Positions 18,389 to 27,974 are shown, numbered from the stretch's first letter. The stretch: 64,000 nt of DNA from Yimella sp. cx-51 (GCF_017654605.1 NZ_CP072113.1:2356001-2420000); one strand, 5' to 3'. The notes: generated by a model not told the origin, from the sequence alone. A program made the numbers and translations.

Positions 18389-18909
18389 CCACCTGCTCCC
18401 CCGTTCGTATCCTTCGGACGCAGGCCAGCATAGGAAGAAGTCCATCCCCAGCGCGTTGCCAGTTCATGAACAGCAGGTAGATCGTTGTCCAGCCAGTCGA
18501 CCTCGTAGAGATCATCTGCACTCAACCAGCGCAGGTCATCGTGATCCTCCAGCGGTTGCGGCACACCGGCGGTGATGCGAACGGTGAAGATGTGGAGCCG
18601 GTAGCCCGGTCCGAGCGGCCACCCGTCGTCCTCCGGCCCCGCGATGAGCGATCCGATGGATACAGCGACACCCAACTCCTCCAGCAGTTCGCGGTGCAGC
18701 GCTTGTTCGAAGCTCTCACCAGGCTCCACCTTGCCGCCGGGAAACTCCCATCCACCGGCCAACTCCGAAGGCTTGGAGCGGCGACAGCCGAGCACACGTG
18801 TCGGCGCGTCCAGCCGATCGACGATCGCGGCGCCGACGACGGCTCGCGGGCCACCGGCGTCCGGGCTGGGCCCGGTGCGCGTGTTGTCAGCAGTCTGCTC
18901 ATCACTCAC
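18385..18909 (-). CDS. Nudix (MutT-type) hydrolase
   Basis: About 174 aa. The Nudix box is complete: GGKVEPGESFEQALHRELLEELG fits GX5EX7REUXEEXGU, here spanning about residues 58-80. The preceding LAGGWEFPGG is typical of 8-oxo-dGTP/CTP pyrophosphohydrolases that clean the nucleotide pool. The stop overlaps the ldh start, so the two are coupled. The start is uncertain: GTG 18909 is given, but an in-frame ATG at 18939 would add 10 residues, and neither has a clear ribosome site. Confidence 0.88.
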   Translation of the reverse strand: MSDEQTADNTRTGPSPDAGGPRAVVGAAIVDRLDAPTRVLGCRRSKPSELAGGWEFPGGKVEPGESFEQALHRELLEELGVAVSIGSLIAGPEDDGWPLGPGYRLHIFTVRITAGVPQPLEDHDDLRWLSADDLYEVDWLDNDLPAVHELATRWGWTSSYAGLRPKDTNGGAGG

Positions 18910-19061
18910 AGTCGCAGCGTAGTTCGGCTCCGGACGCACGGGTGCTGCTCGGCAGTGAGCGGGGTGAGCATTGCCTTTCCTTCATGGACAGTTCCAGTGC
19001 TCGGAGGCAAGCTCGGTGGTTGCTGTAGCTGAGTGGAGCTGCACCACGCAGGAGGAGAACC

Positions 19062-19781
19062 ATGACCGAGCAAGCCACGTACACCGCACATCCGGACGAG
19101 CCGCACGAGGTCGGAACCGCGGCCCGCTTGAACTGGCTGCGCGCGGCGGTTCTCGGAGCGAACGACGGCACCGTCAGCGTGGCCGGTCTGGTCATCGGAG
19201 TGGCAGGCGCGACCAACGACAACGAAGCGCTGCTGGTTGCCGGCATCGCCGGTCTCGTGGCCGGAGCTCTTTCGATGGCTGCGGGTGAGTACGTCTCGGT
19301 GAGCACCCAGAGCGACGGCGAGCGTGCGCTGATCGCGAAAGAGAAGCGGGAGCTGGCCGAGATGCCGAAGGAAGAACTGGAGGAACTCACCCAGCTCTAC
19401 CAGGCCAAGGGCCTTGACCGTGACCTTGCCGAACAGGTGGCCGTACGCCTGACGGAGCATGATGCCCTCGGCGCTCACGCCGAGGCAGAGCTCGGCATCG
19501 ACCCGGAGGAGTTCACCAACCCCTGGCATGCGGCCTGGGCCTCGATGGCCGCCTTCACCCTTGGTGCGCTCCTACCGGCACTAGTCATCCTTCTTCCCAA
19601 GCCGTACAACGTCCCGATCACCTTCGTGTCCGTAGTGCTGATGCTCGCGATCACAGGAGCGACCAGTGCGCGGCTCAGTGGCGCCCACGTCGGCCGAGCT
19701 GTCGCACGCAATGTCGCCGGTGGCTCGCTGGCGATGGCGATCACCTACGGCATCGGAATGGCGGTCGGCACGGGCGTTTGA
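19062..19781 (+). CDS. VIT1/CCC1 family iron/manganese transporter
   Basis: 239-aa membrane protein. The first helix region has the family's AAVLGANDGTVSVAGLVIGVAGA, followed by GALSMAAGEYVSVSTQSD, whose Asp and Met residues belong to the metal path of VIT transporters. A charged cytosolic domain (about residues 90-145, rich in Glu/Lys) precedes three more helices. Members export or sequester Fe2+ and Mn2+. A strong ribosome site (aggagga) precedes ATG 19062. It converges with fhs across a perfect hairpin. Confidence 0.92.
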   Translation: MTEQATYTAHPDEPHEVGTAARLNWLRAAVLGANDGTVSVAGLVIGVAGATNDNEALLVAGIAGLVAGALSMAAGEYVSVSTQSDGERALIAKEKRELAEMPKEELEELTQLYQAKGLDRDLAEQVAVRLTEHDALGAHAEAELGIDPEEFTNPWHAAWASMAAFTLGALLPALVILLPKPYNVPITFVSVVLMLAITGATSARLSGAHVGRAVARNVAGGSLAMAITYGIGMAVGTGV

Positions 19782-19796
19782 TCCGCCCGCAGATGT

Positions 19797-19836
19797 GGAA
19801 CTGGGAGTGATCGCGGCGGCGGCCACTCCCAGTTCC
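19797..19836. terminator. Bidirectional hairpin terminator
   Basis: Perfect 13-bp stem (19797-19809 with 19824-19836) and a GC-rich 14-nt loop, placed between the converging VIT transporter and fhs genes. Confidence 0.75.
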
Positions 19837-19849
19837 GTTCGTCGTGCGC

Positions 19850-21532
19850 TCAGAACAAACCGACGACCTGACCGCCCTCGTCGACGGAGATGCGTTCGGC
19901 CCCAGGCTTCTTCGGCAGACCGGGCATCGTCATGATCGCGCCGCAGACGAAGATCACGAAGCCGGCACCCGCGGCGAGTCGCACCTCCCGCACTTCGAGC
20001 GTGTGGCCGGTCGGGGCACCCCGCAGGCCCGGGTCGCCGGCGAAGGACATCTGGGTCTTGGCAATGCAGACCGGCAGGCCTGCGTAACCCTCCGACTCCA
20101 GCAGCGCGATCTGCTTGGCCACCGAGGCCGGGATCTCGACCTTGTCGGCCCGGTAGATGCGCTGCGCGACGGCGGTGACCTTCTCGCTCAGCGATGCGTC
20201 ATCGGCGTACGCGAAGCTGGGCTCCGGGTCGGGATTGTCGGCCACCGCGTCACGAACAGCCCGGGCGAGCTCGGTGGCGCCCTTGCCGCCGTCCGCGAAG
20301 TGCGTGGCGAGTTCGACCGCAACTCCACGCTCGCTCAAGCGAGTTCGCATCAGCGCGATCTCCTGATCGGTGTCGGTGGGGAACCGGTTGATGCCCACGA
20401 CCACCGGCAGACCGAAGACGCCCTGCAAGTTGTCGAGGTGACGATAAAGGTTGGCCATCCCGGCATCGAGGGCTTCCAGGTTCTCCTTGCCGAGCTCGGG
20501 CACCGCCACCCCGCCGTGGTACTTCATCGAGCGAATGGTCGCGACGAGCACCACGACGTCCGGCCAGAGCCCGGTCATCCGACACTTGAGATCGAGGAAC
20601 TTCTCCGCCCCGAGATCGGCGCCGAAGCCGGCCTCGGTGATCACCCAGTCGGCGTGGGCGAGACCGGCATTGGTGGCCATCACCGAGTTGCAGCCGTGCG
20701 CGATGTTGGCGAACGGACCACCGTGGACGAAGGCCGGGTTGCCCTCAAGGGTCTGCACCAGGTTGGGCGAGAGGGCGTCCTTCAGCAGCGCCGTCATCGC
20801 TCCGTCGGCATTCAACTCACCGGCAGTGACCGGCGAGTTGTCGTAGGTGCGAGCCACCACCATGCGAGCCAGGCGCGAGCGCAGGTCGTCCAGCGACACC
20901 GCCAGGCACAGGATGGCCATCACTTCGGACGCAACAACAATGTCGAAACCCGCCTCACGCGGCACGCCATTGGCGACGCCACCGAGGCCTATGACGATGT
21001 TGCGCAGCGCGCGGTCGTTCACGTCGAGCACCCGCTTCAGGGTGACCCGCCGCGGGTCGATCTGCAGTGAATTCCCTTGGTGCAGATGGTTGTCGAGCAT
21101 CGCGGCCAAGAGATTGTGCGCAGCTGCGATCGCGGCGAAATCGCCGGTGAAGTGCAGGTTGATGTCGACCATCGGGTTCAACTGGGCGTAGCCGCCGCCG
21201 GCGGCCCCACCCTTCATGCCGAAGACCGGCCCCAAGGACGGCTCACGCAGACACACCGCAGTGCGCTCCCCCAGCACCGCCAATCCGTCCGCGAGACCGA
21301 CACTGGTCGTCGTCTTGCCTTCGCCGATCGGCGTCGGACTGGTGGCTGCGACCAACACCAGCTTGGAGCCCAGACGTCGGGGCTGCGACGCGACATACTG
21401 CTGATCAACCTTGGCCTTGTGCGGGCCGTAGCGATAGAGCCGCTCGGCGGGGATTCCGGCTTCGGCTGCAACCTGATCGATGGGTCGCATGGGTGCGGCG
21501 GCCGCTATCTGCACGTCATTGGGCTGAGTCAT
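19850..21532 (-). CDS. fhs: Formate-tetrahydrofolate ligase
   Basis: 560-aa enzyme making 10-formyl-THF from formate, THF and ATP. The P-loop-like [34 protein letters not shown] and the C-terminal [17 protein letters not shown] are the family's hallmarks, and the length is standard. ATG 21532 gives the typical N terminus; the reading frame continues 41 codons further upstream without similarity. It is divergent from an acyl-CoA dehydrogenase gene, with about 180 bp between in which I see no recognisable riboswitch. Confidence 0.97.
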   Translation of the reverse strand: MTQPNDVQIAAAAPMRPIDQVAAEAGIPAERLYRYGPHKAKVDQQYVASQPRRLGSKLVLVAATSPTPIGEGKTTTSVGLADGLAVLGERTAVCLREPSLGPVFGMKGGAAGGGYAQLNPMVDINLHFTGDFAAIAAAHNLLAAMLDNHLHQGNSLQIDPRRVTLKRVLDVNDRALRNIVIGLGGVANGVPREAGFDIVVASEVMAILCLAVSLDDLRSRLARMVVARTYDNSPVTAGELNADGAMTALLKDALSPNLVQTLEGNPAFVHGGPFANIAHGCNSVMATNAGLAHADWVITEAGFGADLGAEKFLDLKCRMTGLWPDVVVLVATIRSMKYHGGVAVPELGKENLEALDAGMANLYRHLDNLQGVFGLPVVVGINRFPTDTDQEIALMRTRLSERGVAVELATHFADGGKGATELARAVRDAVADNPDPEPSFAYADDASLSEKVTAVAQRIYRADKVEIPASVAKQIALLESEGYAGLPVCIAKTQMSFAGDPGLRGAPTGHTLEVREVRLAAGAGFVIFVCGAIMTMPGLPKKPGAERISVDEGGQVVGLF

Positions 21533-21715
21533 GTCACCCACGATGCCACCCGCGCGCCTCGCGCGTCCGCAGATCCGGCCACCTGCGTCCGATTTATGTG
21601 CGCGCCCCGATCGACCATGCAACGAATGGGATACGTGACGGAGATCGCACACCACTGTCCGAGGCAGCGTCTAGCGTATGAACTGTCGCCGTCAGCTCAC
21701 CGACGAGAGGTCTCC

Positions 21716-22888
21716 ATGCAACACCGACTCAGTGCCGAAGACCGCGCTTTCCAGCAGGAGATGCGGGATTTCTTCACCAATCGCATCCCCGACGAAGCGC
21801 GCACCTGGCACAAGGACGGTGAGGTCGACCCCGAAGCGCTCCGCATCGCCCAACGGGCCATGCACGATGCCGGCTTGGCCGTGCCGCACTGGCCCGTGGA
21901 ATGGGGCGGCAAAGACTGGACCGAGTTGCAGCGCCACATCTGGCGCACCGAGATGCAGGCGACCGGCACGCCGCCGCCGCTGGCGTTCAACACCAACATG
22001 ATCGGCCCGGTGATCGCCACTTTCGGATCGCAGGAGCAGAAGGAGCGCTTCCTCCCGCCGACCGCCAGCCTCGACATCTGGTGGTGCCAGGGGTTCAGCG
22101 AACCTGATGCCGGCTCAGACCTCGCTTCGCTGCGCACCACCGCGGTCCGCGATGGTGACGAGTACGTCGTCAACGGGCAGAAGACCTGGACGACGCTGGG
22201 CCAGTTCGCCGACTGGATCTTCGCGCTCGTGCGCACCGACCCGAATGCCCCGAAGAAGCAGATGGGCATCTCGATGCTGCTCATCAAGATGGACTCCCCC
22301 GGTGTCACGCTGCGCCCGATCAAGCTGATCGACGGCGGGCACGAGGTCAACGAGGTCTTCTTCGACAATGTGCGGGTGCCGGCCGACCAACTGGTCGGCG
22401 AGGAGAACAAGGGCTGGGACTACGCGAAGTTCCTGCTCGGCAACGAGCGCGTCGGCGTCGCGCCCGTCGGGTCGATCAAGCGCAAGCTCGCTGATGCGAA
22501 AGCCTTTGCCGCACAGACGAAGACGGCTGCTGGCACCCTGCTCGACGACCCGTTGCTCGCCGCTCGGATCGCCGAGTTGGAGACCGAACTGATGGCCCTG
22601 GAGGTGACGGTCATGCGCGTTGCCGGCAGCAGCCACGACGGCAAGCCCGATCCCGCCAGCTCGATCCTGAAGCTGCGTGGCAGTCAGTTGCAGCAGGACG
22701 TGCTCGAACTCATCACCGACATCGCCGGACCGGCCTCCTTGCAGTGGCAGCCGATCGACGGCGTCGGCGAGTGGGCTGCCGAGTCGGTTCCCACCTATCT
22801 CAACTTCCGCAAGGCATCGATCTACGGCGGCTCCAACGAGGTGCAACGCAGTGTCATTTCCGGCGGAATCCTCGGACTGAAGGGCTGA
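21716..22888 (+). CDS. Acyl-CoA dehydrogenase family protein (large-type subunit)
   Basis: 390-aa flavoenzyme oxidising an acyl-CoA to the enoyl-CoA. The N-terminal helical domain is followed by the mid beta domain (WWCQGFSEPDAGSDLASLRT, YVVNGQKTWTT) and a C-terminal helical domain ending in YGGSNEVQRSVISGGILGL. ATG 21716 has a gagagg site upstream; the much longer open frame starts inside the fhs antisense region. It is followed 5 bp later by a second dehydrogenase, a pairing common in sterol-side-chain and branched acyl-CoA pathways (FadE heterodimers). Confidence 0.93.
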   Translation: MQHRLSAEDRAFQQEMRDFFTNRIPDEARTWHKDGEVDPEALRIAQRAMHDAGLAVPHWPVEWGGKDWTELQRHIWRTEMQATGTPPPLAFNTNMIGPVIATFGSQEQKERFLPPTASLDIWWCQGFSEPDAGSDLASLRTTAVRDGDEYVVNGQKTWTTLGQFADWIFALVRTDPNAPKKQMGISMLLIKMDSPGVTLRPIKLIDGGHEVNEVFFDNVRVPADQLVGEENKGWDYAKFLLGNERVGVAPVGSIKRKLADAKAFAAQTKTAAGTLLDDPLLAARIAELETELMALEVTVMRVAGSSHDGKPDPASSILKLRGSQLQQDVLELITDIAGPASLQWQPIDGVGEWAAESVPTYLNFRKASIYGGSNEVQRSVISGGILGLKG

Positions 22889-22893
22889 ATCAG

Positions 22894-23964
22894 ATGGACT
22901 TCACACTCGACGACGAACAGCGCGCCCTCCAGTCGGCCGTCCGGGAGATGGCCGGTCGCCTTGTGCGACAAGCGACTTCGGGCGATGTTGCGGTCGGTCC
23001 GCAGCCGGTGGACCGCGAGGTCTGGTCGTCCTTGGCAGAAATGGGACTGCTGGGCCTTCCCTTCGGCGAGGACGCCGGCGGTATGGGCGCCAGCGCCGTC
23101 GAGGTCGTGCTGGCCTCGTCCGAGCTCGGCGCTGCCCGCCTGCAGGCACCGTACGCCGACGCCTTGGCCGCAGCAGCGATGGTGGCCGACGCGGAATCCG
23201 CCCCGGACGGACTGCTCGAGCAGATCGTCGAAGGCTCACAGTTGGTGTTCACCGCACTGGCCGAGCCGGGTCGCGCGTGGGATCCGGAGCACCCGGAGAC
23301 CACGGCCGTCGAACAGGACGGCACCTGGCGGGTGACCGGCCGCAAACTCGGCACCACCGCGCTGAGCGAGGTCGACGCCGTCGTGACCACGGCATTCTGC
23401 TGCGAGACCGCCTGCGTCTTCCTGGTGCGGCAGCCGGCCGTCAAGGACGGCGTGATCGAACTGGACGGCGCCGAAGCGATCCGACTCGGCGGTCCCGAAC
23501 TCCTGCAGGCGGGCCTCTCCCTGGGCATCGTCGCTCTCGCGGGTGAAGCACTTGGCTGCATGGGTGCCGCTCTGACGATGACCACCGACTACCTCAAGAC
23601 GCGCAAGCAGTTCGGGGTGCCGCTGGCGACGTTCCAGACCCTCACCCAGCGTGCCGCCGACATGTATGTCAGCGTCGAACTGGCCCGCAGCACAGCGCTT
23701 TTCGCTGCGATGGCGATCAGCGAGAATGCCACCGACGGTGCCACTGCCTCGCGCGCGAAGGCCCTGCTGGGTCGCACCGGACGGCATGTCGGGCAGGAGG
23801 CGATCCAGCTGCACGGTGGCATCGGCATGACTGCTGAGTACGCAGTCGGCCACTACACCTCCCGCCTCACTGCGATCGAGCACACCTTCGGCGACTCGCG
23901 CTATCACCTCGGGTTGCTGGCTCGCGGCTTGGCCGACCACGAGATGGTCGACGTCCTGGTCTGA
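22894..23964 (+). CDS. Acyl-CoA dehydrogenase family protein (short-type subunit)
   Basis: 356 aa, starting 5 bp after the first dehydrogenase, so likely co-translated. It begins MDFTLDDEQRALQSAVREM, typical of FadE-like proteins. The mid domain is abbreviated (VFTALAEPGRAW instead of the classic SEP..GSD motif), while the C-terminal part has RKQFGVPLATFQTLTQRAAD and LHGGIGMTAEYAVGHY. Reduced mid-domain motifs of this sort are seen in heterotetrameric acyl-CoA dehydrogenases, where only one subunit carries the full catalytic set. The pairing is inferred. Confidence 0.9.
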   Translation: MDFTLDDEQRALQSAVREMAGRLVRQATSGDVAVGPQPVDREVWSSLAEMGLLGLPFGEDAGGMGASAVEVVLASSELGAARLQAPYADALAAAAMVADAESAPDGLLEQIVEGSQLVFTALAEPGRAWDPEHPETTAVEQDGTWRVTGRKLGTTALSEVDAVVTTAFCCETACVFLVRQPAVKDGVIELDGAEAIRLGGPELLQAGLSLGIVALAGEALGCMGAALTMTTDYLKTRKQFGVPLATFQTLTQRAADMYVSVELARSTALFAAMAISENATDGATASRAKALLGRTGRHVGQEAIQLHGGIGMTAEYAVGHYTSRLTAIEHTFGDSRYHLGLLARGLADHEMVDVLV

Positions 23965-24034
23965 GCGCCGCCACAGTCGGTACTACAATGAATAGTAGAA
24001 GTTCAGCCACCTCTCTCGCTCCGAGGAGAACGCC

Positions 24035-24904
24035 ATGATCGTCATCGGCTACAGCGACAATCCCGACTGCGAACGTGCGCTGGAGTGGGCCGCCAGCGAG
24101 GCACGTCGGCACGGTGAACTGCTCCGGGTCGTCTCCGCCACCGGCATGCCCACCTTCGCCGACGCCGGCGCGGGGGTGATGATCGACCGTCAGGTGATCG
24201 AGGACGGCGCCCGGGAGATGGCCGAAGCCGGTGCCGCACGCGCCGTCGAACTCGGGGTGCAGAACGTCGAATCGTATGCCGCACTGGGCAACCCCGCAGA
24301 GATACTGGTCGAAGCCGCAGACGGAGCCAGGGCCCTCGTCCTCGGCACTCGCGGACGCGGACCGGTGCTGTCCGCCCTTCTCGGATCGGTGGCCTACGCG
24401 GTCGCGGCGCACGCACCGTGCCCGGTCGTCGTCGTGCGCGAAGGCGCGGTCTCGGTCGGTGCCGACCATCCCATCGTGGTCGGCACCGACGAGTCAGACC
24501 CCTCGCAGCGCGCGCTTGCGATGGCGGCGGCGGTGGCCGCCGAACGCGGTGCGCCGTTGCACTGCGTCTCGGTCTGGGCCGATCCCGCCGCCACGATCGC
24601 AGCAGCATCCTTCGTCGACGGTGCCGCCTTGATGAACGCCGGCGAGCACGTGCGTGACGCCGTCACCAAAGACCTCGAGGCACGGGCGGCGGAGTTGCGG
24701 ACCACGCATCCCGAACTCCGCGTCACCACCGCGGTGCTGGAGGGAGATCCGGCGTCCTGCCTGGCCGCCGAGGCTGCCCGGGTGGGCGCCTCGATGCTCG
24801 CGATCGGCACGCGCGGTCGTGGCGGCTTCCGCGGCATGATGCTCGGGTCGGTCAGTCACGGCGTGCTGCACGCCGCCAAGTGTCCTGTCGCCATCGTGCG
24901 CTGA
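24035..24904 (+). CDS. Universal stress protein, tandem UspA domains
   Basis: 289 aa with two UspA folds (about residues 1-140 and 150-289). Each ends in the nucleotide-binding signature: LVLGTRGRGPVLSALLGSVAYAV and LAIGTRGRGGFRGMMLGSVSHGV, matching G-2X-G-9X-G-S/T, so ATP binding is likely. Double-domain Usp proteins are common in actinobacteria under hypoxia or starvation. A good ribosome site (gaggag) precedes the ATG. Not obviously in an operon with its neighbours. Confidence 0.94.
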   Translation: MIVIGYSDNPDCERALEWAASEARRHGELLRVVSATGMPTFADAGAGVMIDRQVIEDGAREMAEAGAARAVELGVQNVESYAALGNPAEILVEAADGARALVLGTRGRGPVLSALLGSVAYAVAAHAPCPVVVVREGAVSVGADHPIVVGTDESDPSQRALAMAAAVAAERGAPLHCVSVWADPAATIAAASFVDGAALMNAGEHVRDAVTKDLEARAAELRTTHPELRVTTAVLEGDPASCLAAEAARVGASMLAIGTRGRGGFRGMMLGSVSHGVLHAAKCPVAIVR

Positions 24905-24962
24905 TCGCGCTCGAGCACGATCCGCGGGAACACCTCACCGGCGGTCGGTGTTTGATGAAGTC

Positions 24963-25643
24963 ATGAACGTCGACATCTGGTCAGACCTGGCCTGCCCGTG
25001 GTGCTACATCGGCACCGAGCGGTTCCGCCGCGCCCTGGAGGAGTTCGAAGGGCGCAAGGAGGTGAAGGTGATCTGGCACAGCTTCCAACTCGACCCCGAA
25101 CTACCGGGTCTCTTCGAGGGCTCCGAAACCGACTACCTGGTGCAGAGCAAGGGAATGGATCGGGCCGACGTCGAAGCGATGGTCGCGCAGGTCGCTGCCA
25201 CTGCGCGCGCCGACGGACTCGAGATCGACTTCGACAACGTCGTGCCGGCCAACAGCCGCCTGGCCCACCACCTGGTGCACCTCGCGCAGCTTCGCGGGGT
25301 GGCGAGCGAGGTGAACCACGATCTCTTCGTCGCCCATTTCGCGGATGGCGACAACATCGCAGACCTCTCCGTCCTGACCCGGATCGGGCGTGCCCACGGG
25401 CTGGACGCCGACGACATCGCCGAAGCCATCGGCTCCCCCGCCTACGACACCGCCATGAAGTCGGACGCCGCGCAGGCACAGGGCATCGGCATCGCCGGTG
25501 TGCCCTTCTTCGTGGTCGACGGTCGCTACGGCATCAGCGGCGCCCAGCCCAAGGAGACCTTCGCCAAGGCACTGACCCTCGCTGCGGAGGACGTCGAGTC
25601 GGGCGGCGGCGGCGGATGCTGCGGGGGCAGCTGCTGCGGCTGA
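24963..25643 (+). CDS. DsbA family (FrnE-like) thiol oxidoreductase with Cys-rich tail
   Basis: 226-aa thioredoxin-fold protein. The active site CPWC occurs at about residues 11-14 (SDLACPWCYIG), the helical insertion spans about 50-150, and the cis-Pro loop is GIAGVPFFVVDGRYGISGAQ. No signal peptide, so a cytoplasmic disulfide or isomerase role is likely. ATG 24963 (MNVDIWSDLACP) is the family start; an in-frame ATG five codons upstream is less likely. The last 13 residues are GGGGGCCGGSCCG, an unusual double CC tail that could bind a metal or form disulfides. Confidence 0.92.
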   Translation: MNVDIWSDLACPWCYIGTERFRRALEEFEGRKEVKVIWHSFQLDPELPGLFEGSETDYLVQSKGMDRADVEAMVAQVAATARADGLEIDFDNVVPANSRLAHHLVHLAQLRGVASEVNHDLFVAHFADGDNIADLSVLTRIGRAHGLDADDIAEAIGSPAYDTAMKSDAAQAQGIGIAGVPFFVVDGRYGISGAQPKETFAKALTLAAEDVESGGGGGCCGGSCCG

Positions 25644-25652
25644 TCTCGCGGC

Positions 25653-26117
25653 TCAGCCCCCGGGCTCGCCGCGCTCGGCCAGTTGCGCCAACCGGTCGAT
25701 CGAGGCAGCCAAGCGGTCGCTGGTCGTCCACCGAGCACGCTCGAAGCGCTGCTTGTCGGTGAGTTGCGACCAGTCATAGGTGTGCTTGACCCGCGTCGAT
25801 CCATCACCGAGCGGTTCGAGCTCCCACCGCCACAGGTGGCCGGGCTGCGCCTCGCCGACCCCGGACGGCTTCCACGCGATACGGCGTCCCTCCTCGAACT
25901 CCACGACGTGGTTGTCACGCTCCTTGCCCTTGGTGGTGGTCATCCGAAAGACATCACCGACCGACCGAACCCGTTGTCCCACAGACGAACTGGAGAGATT
26001 GTCGTTGCCATCCCACTCCGGCTGGCGAGCCGGATCGGCGATGAGTTCGAAGATGACCTCAGGCGTGGCGTGGACATCACGCGACGCAGAGACGACCAGC
26101 TGGTTCTCATTGCTCAT
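25653..26117 (-). CDS. SRPBCC (START-like) family protein
   Basis: 154-aa hydrophobic-pocket protein: an N-terminal strand VVSASRDVHATPEVIFELIADPARQPEWDG gives the polyketide-cyclase/SRPBCC pattern, followed by GDVFRMTTTKG and the late WELEPLGDGSTRVKHTYDW. Members bind or modify lipids and small molecules; no specific substrate is visible. ATG 26117 is preferred over an ATG 27 nt upstream. It converges on the DsbA-like gene with about 10 bp between. Confidence 0.85.
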   Translation of the reverse strand: MSNENQLVVSASRDVHATPEVIFELIADPARQPEWDGNDNLSSSSVGQRVRSVGDVFRMTTTKGKERDNHVVEFEEGRRIAWKPSGVGEAQPGHLWRWELEPLGDGSTRVKHTYDWSQLTDKQRFERARWTTSDRLAASIDRLAQLAERGEPGG

Positions 26118-26183
26118 GCCTGCATCGAACCAGTCCGGACCCACGCTGTCACCGGTGAACAGGACGGCCTACGCTTTCCGCCC

Positions 26184-26969
26184 GTGACAGTCGTGTTCGT
26201 GCATGCGCATCCCGATGACGAGGCAACGTCGACCGCAGGCTCGATGATCCTCGCTTCTCGGCAGGGAATTCGGGTCGTCGTGGTCTACGCAACCGGCGGC
26301 GAGCACGGGACGGTGCCGGCGGATCTACCTGCTGGTCGAACCGTCGCCGACCACCGCCGCGACGAAGCCATGGCATCGGCCTCGGTGACCGGCGCCGCGC
26401 GGGTGGAGTGGCTGGGCTACTCCGACTCTGGAATGCATGGGTGGGAGCAGAACGGGCACGACGGCAGCTTCCACGGAGCGGACGTCGACGAAGCAGCCGG
26501 ACGCCTGGCGGCGATCCTCGACGAGGAGCAGGCGCAGGTGCTGGTCGGCTACGACTGGCACGGCGGTTACGGGCATCCCGACCACGTCCAAGTGCATCGT
26601 GTCGCCCATCGCGCAGCCGAGCTCGCTACCCGACGGCCGCGACTGCTGGAATCGACGATGAACCGCGATGCGATGCGCGAACATTTCGCGCAGGCCCGGG
26701 CGATGGGTATCGATCCCGGCTGGGACGTGGACGAACCCATGGCCGACGGAAACCCGATCGGTCTGCCGCAGAGGGAGATTCACCACCGAGTCGACGTCAG
26801 CTCGACGATCGCGGACAAGCGACGCGCGCTGGAATGCCACAGCAGCCAGGAGGACGTACAGGGCATCCTGGCGATGCCTGAGCATGCCTTCGCCGTGGCG
26901 TTCGGCACCGAATACTACGCAGAACCCGGTGCCGAAACCGGCATGGTCGACGGCTTCCCGTTCGGCTGA
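26184..26969 (+). CDS. PIG-L family N-deacetylase
   Basis: 261-aa zinc deacetylase. The metal-binding motif HAHPDDEATSTAG (AHPDDE) is at residues 6-18, and the second ligand region is WHGGYGHPDHVQVHR. The family includes MshB and Mca of mycothiol metabolism and sugar deacetylases; the substrate cannot be settled here, though mycothiol-related work is plausible in an actinobacterium. GTG 26184 starts just before the strand leading to the metal motif. A longer frame upstream is antisense to the SRPBCC gene. Confidence 0.87.
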   Translation: MTVVFVHAHPDDEATSTAGSMILASRQGIRVVVVYATGGEHGTVPADLPAGRTVADHRRDEAMASASVTGAARVEWLGYSDSGMHGWEQNGHDGSFHGADVDEAAGRLAAILDEEQAQVLVGYDWHGGYGHPDHVQVHRVAHRAAELATRRPRLLESTMNRDAMREHFAQARAMGIDPGWDVDEPMADGNPIGLPQREIHHRVDVSSTIADKRRALECHSSQEDVQGILAMPEHAFAVAFGTEYYAEPGAETGMVDGFPFG

Positions 26970-26991
26970 GCCGCGGGCGGCGCGGCCTCAG
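26966..26991. terminator. Short GC-rich hairpin overlapping two stop codons
   Basis: CTGAGCCGCG (26966-26975) pairs with CGCGGCCTCAG (26981-26991) with one bulge. It includes the PIG-L stop codon and reaches the ppk2 stop codon, so it may end both transcripts. Confidence 0.5.
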
Positions 26992-27884
26992 TCGCCTTCG
27001 GTGTGCTTCGCGCGACTGACGACCAACGGGTCGGGGTCGTGGACGACCGAAGGGTCCTTGCCCTCGTAGTCGAACTGGTTGAGGAAGGCCCGCATCGCGT
27101 TGACACGTGCCCGCTTCTTGTCGTTGCTCTTGACCACGATCCACGGAGCATATTTCTTGTCAGTAAGCTCAAAAGTCTTTTCCTTCGCCGCTGTGTAGGC
27201 CTCCCAGCGGTCGAGGCTTTCGAGGTCCATCGGCGAGAGTTTCCACTCGCGCACCGGGTCGATCTGGCGAAGCGCGAAGCGGGTGCGCTGTTCGTCCTGG
27301 GTGACCGAGAACCACAACTTGGTCACGGTGGTGCCGCTCTCGGAGAGCATCCGCTCGAAGCGCGGCGCCTGCCGGGTGAAGACGTCGTACTCCTCGTCGG
27401 TGCAGAAGCCCATGACCCGCTCGACGCCAGAGCGGTTGTACCAACTGCGGTCGAACATCACGATCTCGCCAGCGGTCGGCAGGTGCTGCACGTAACGCTG
27501 GAAGTACCACTGACCCTGCTCGGTGGACGAGGGCTTGTTGAGCGCGACAACGCGTGCTGCACGCGGGTTGAGGTGCTCGGCGAAGCGCTTGATCGTGCCG
27601 CCTTTACCGGCCGCGTCGCGCCCCTCGAAGACGATGACGTGCTTGGCGCCGACATCCTGTGTCCAGTACTGGAACTTCAACAGCTCCACCTGCAGCTTGT
27701 ACTTCTCCTCCTCGTAGACCTCGCGCTCCATGAGCTCGTCGTAGGGGTAGTTCTGCCGCCAGGTTTCCACCGCCTTGCCGTCCGGCGCGATGAGCACCGG
27801 GTCTTCCTCGCTCGCGCCCTGGACGGTGTATCCCTCGATCTTGAGCTTGTCGATGTACTCGCGCAGATTCATGTGCTGGACCAT
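26988..27884 (-). CDS. ppk2: Polyphosphate kinase 2
   Basis: 298-aa single-domain PPK2, which transfers phosphate between polyphosphate and nucleotides. Walker A is FEGRDAAGKGGTIKR, the family motif FDRSWYNRSGVERVMGF follows, then lid residues in a Arg-rich segment (DEQRTRFALRQIDPVREWK). The length fits class I enzymes that mainly make ATP or GTP from the diphosphate; the class is inferred. ATG 27884 is used; MNLREY 12 nt downstream is an alternative start. Confidence 0.94.
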   Translation of the reverse strand: MVQHMNLREYIDKLKIEGYTVQGASEEDPVLIAPDGKAVETWRQNYPYDELMEREVYEEEKYKLQVELLKFQYWTQDVGAKHVIVFEGRDAAGKGGTIKRFAEHLNPRAARVVALNKPSSTEQGQWYFQRYVQHLPTAGEIVMFDRSWYNRSGVERVMGFCTDEEYDVFTRQAPRFERMLSESGTTVTKLWFSVTQDEQRTRFALRQIDPVREWKLSPMDLESLDRWEAYTAAKEKTFELTDKKYAPWIVVKSNDKKRARVNAMRAFLNQFDYEGKDPSVVHDPDPLVVSRAKHTEGD

Positions 27885-27903
27885 GTCTCCATTCCATCAC
27901 CTG

Positions 27904-27921
27904 CGCTGCCGCTCGGCAGCG
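27904..27921 (-). terminator. Possible hairpin terminator after SDR gene
   Basis: CGCTGCC (27904-27910) pairs with GGCAGCG (27915-27921) around a 4-nt loop, in the 90-bp gap between the SDR gene end and the ppk2 start on the same strand. Confidence 0.4.
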
Positions 27922-27974
27922 GGTTGGAAGGATTGACCGGCCTCCGTCGGCATGTGGTCAGCGCGGGGGCTCGC

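Noticed and set aside
21533-21715. THF or other riboswitch upstream of fhs
   Set aside because: I could not find the conserved pairing or core motifs of folate riboswitches in this interval.
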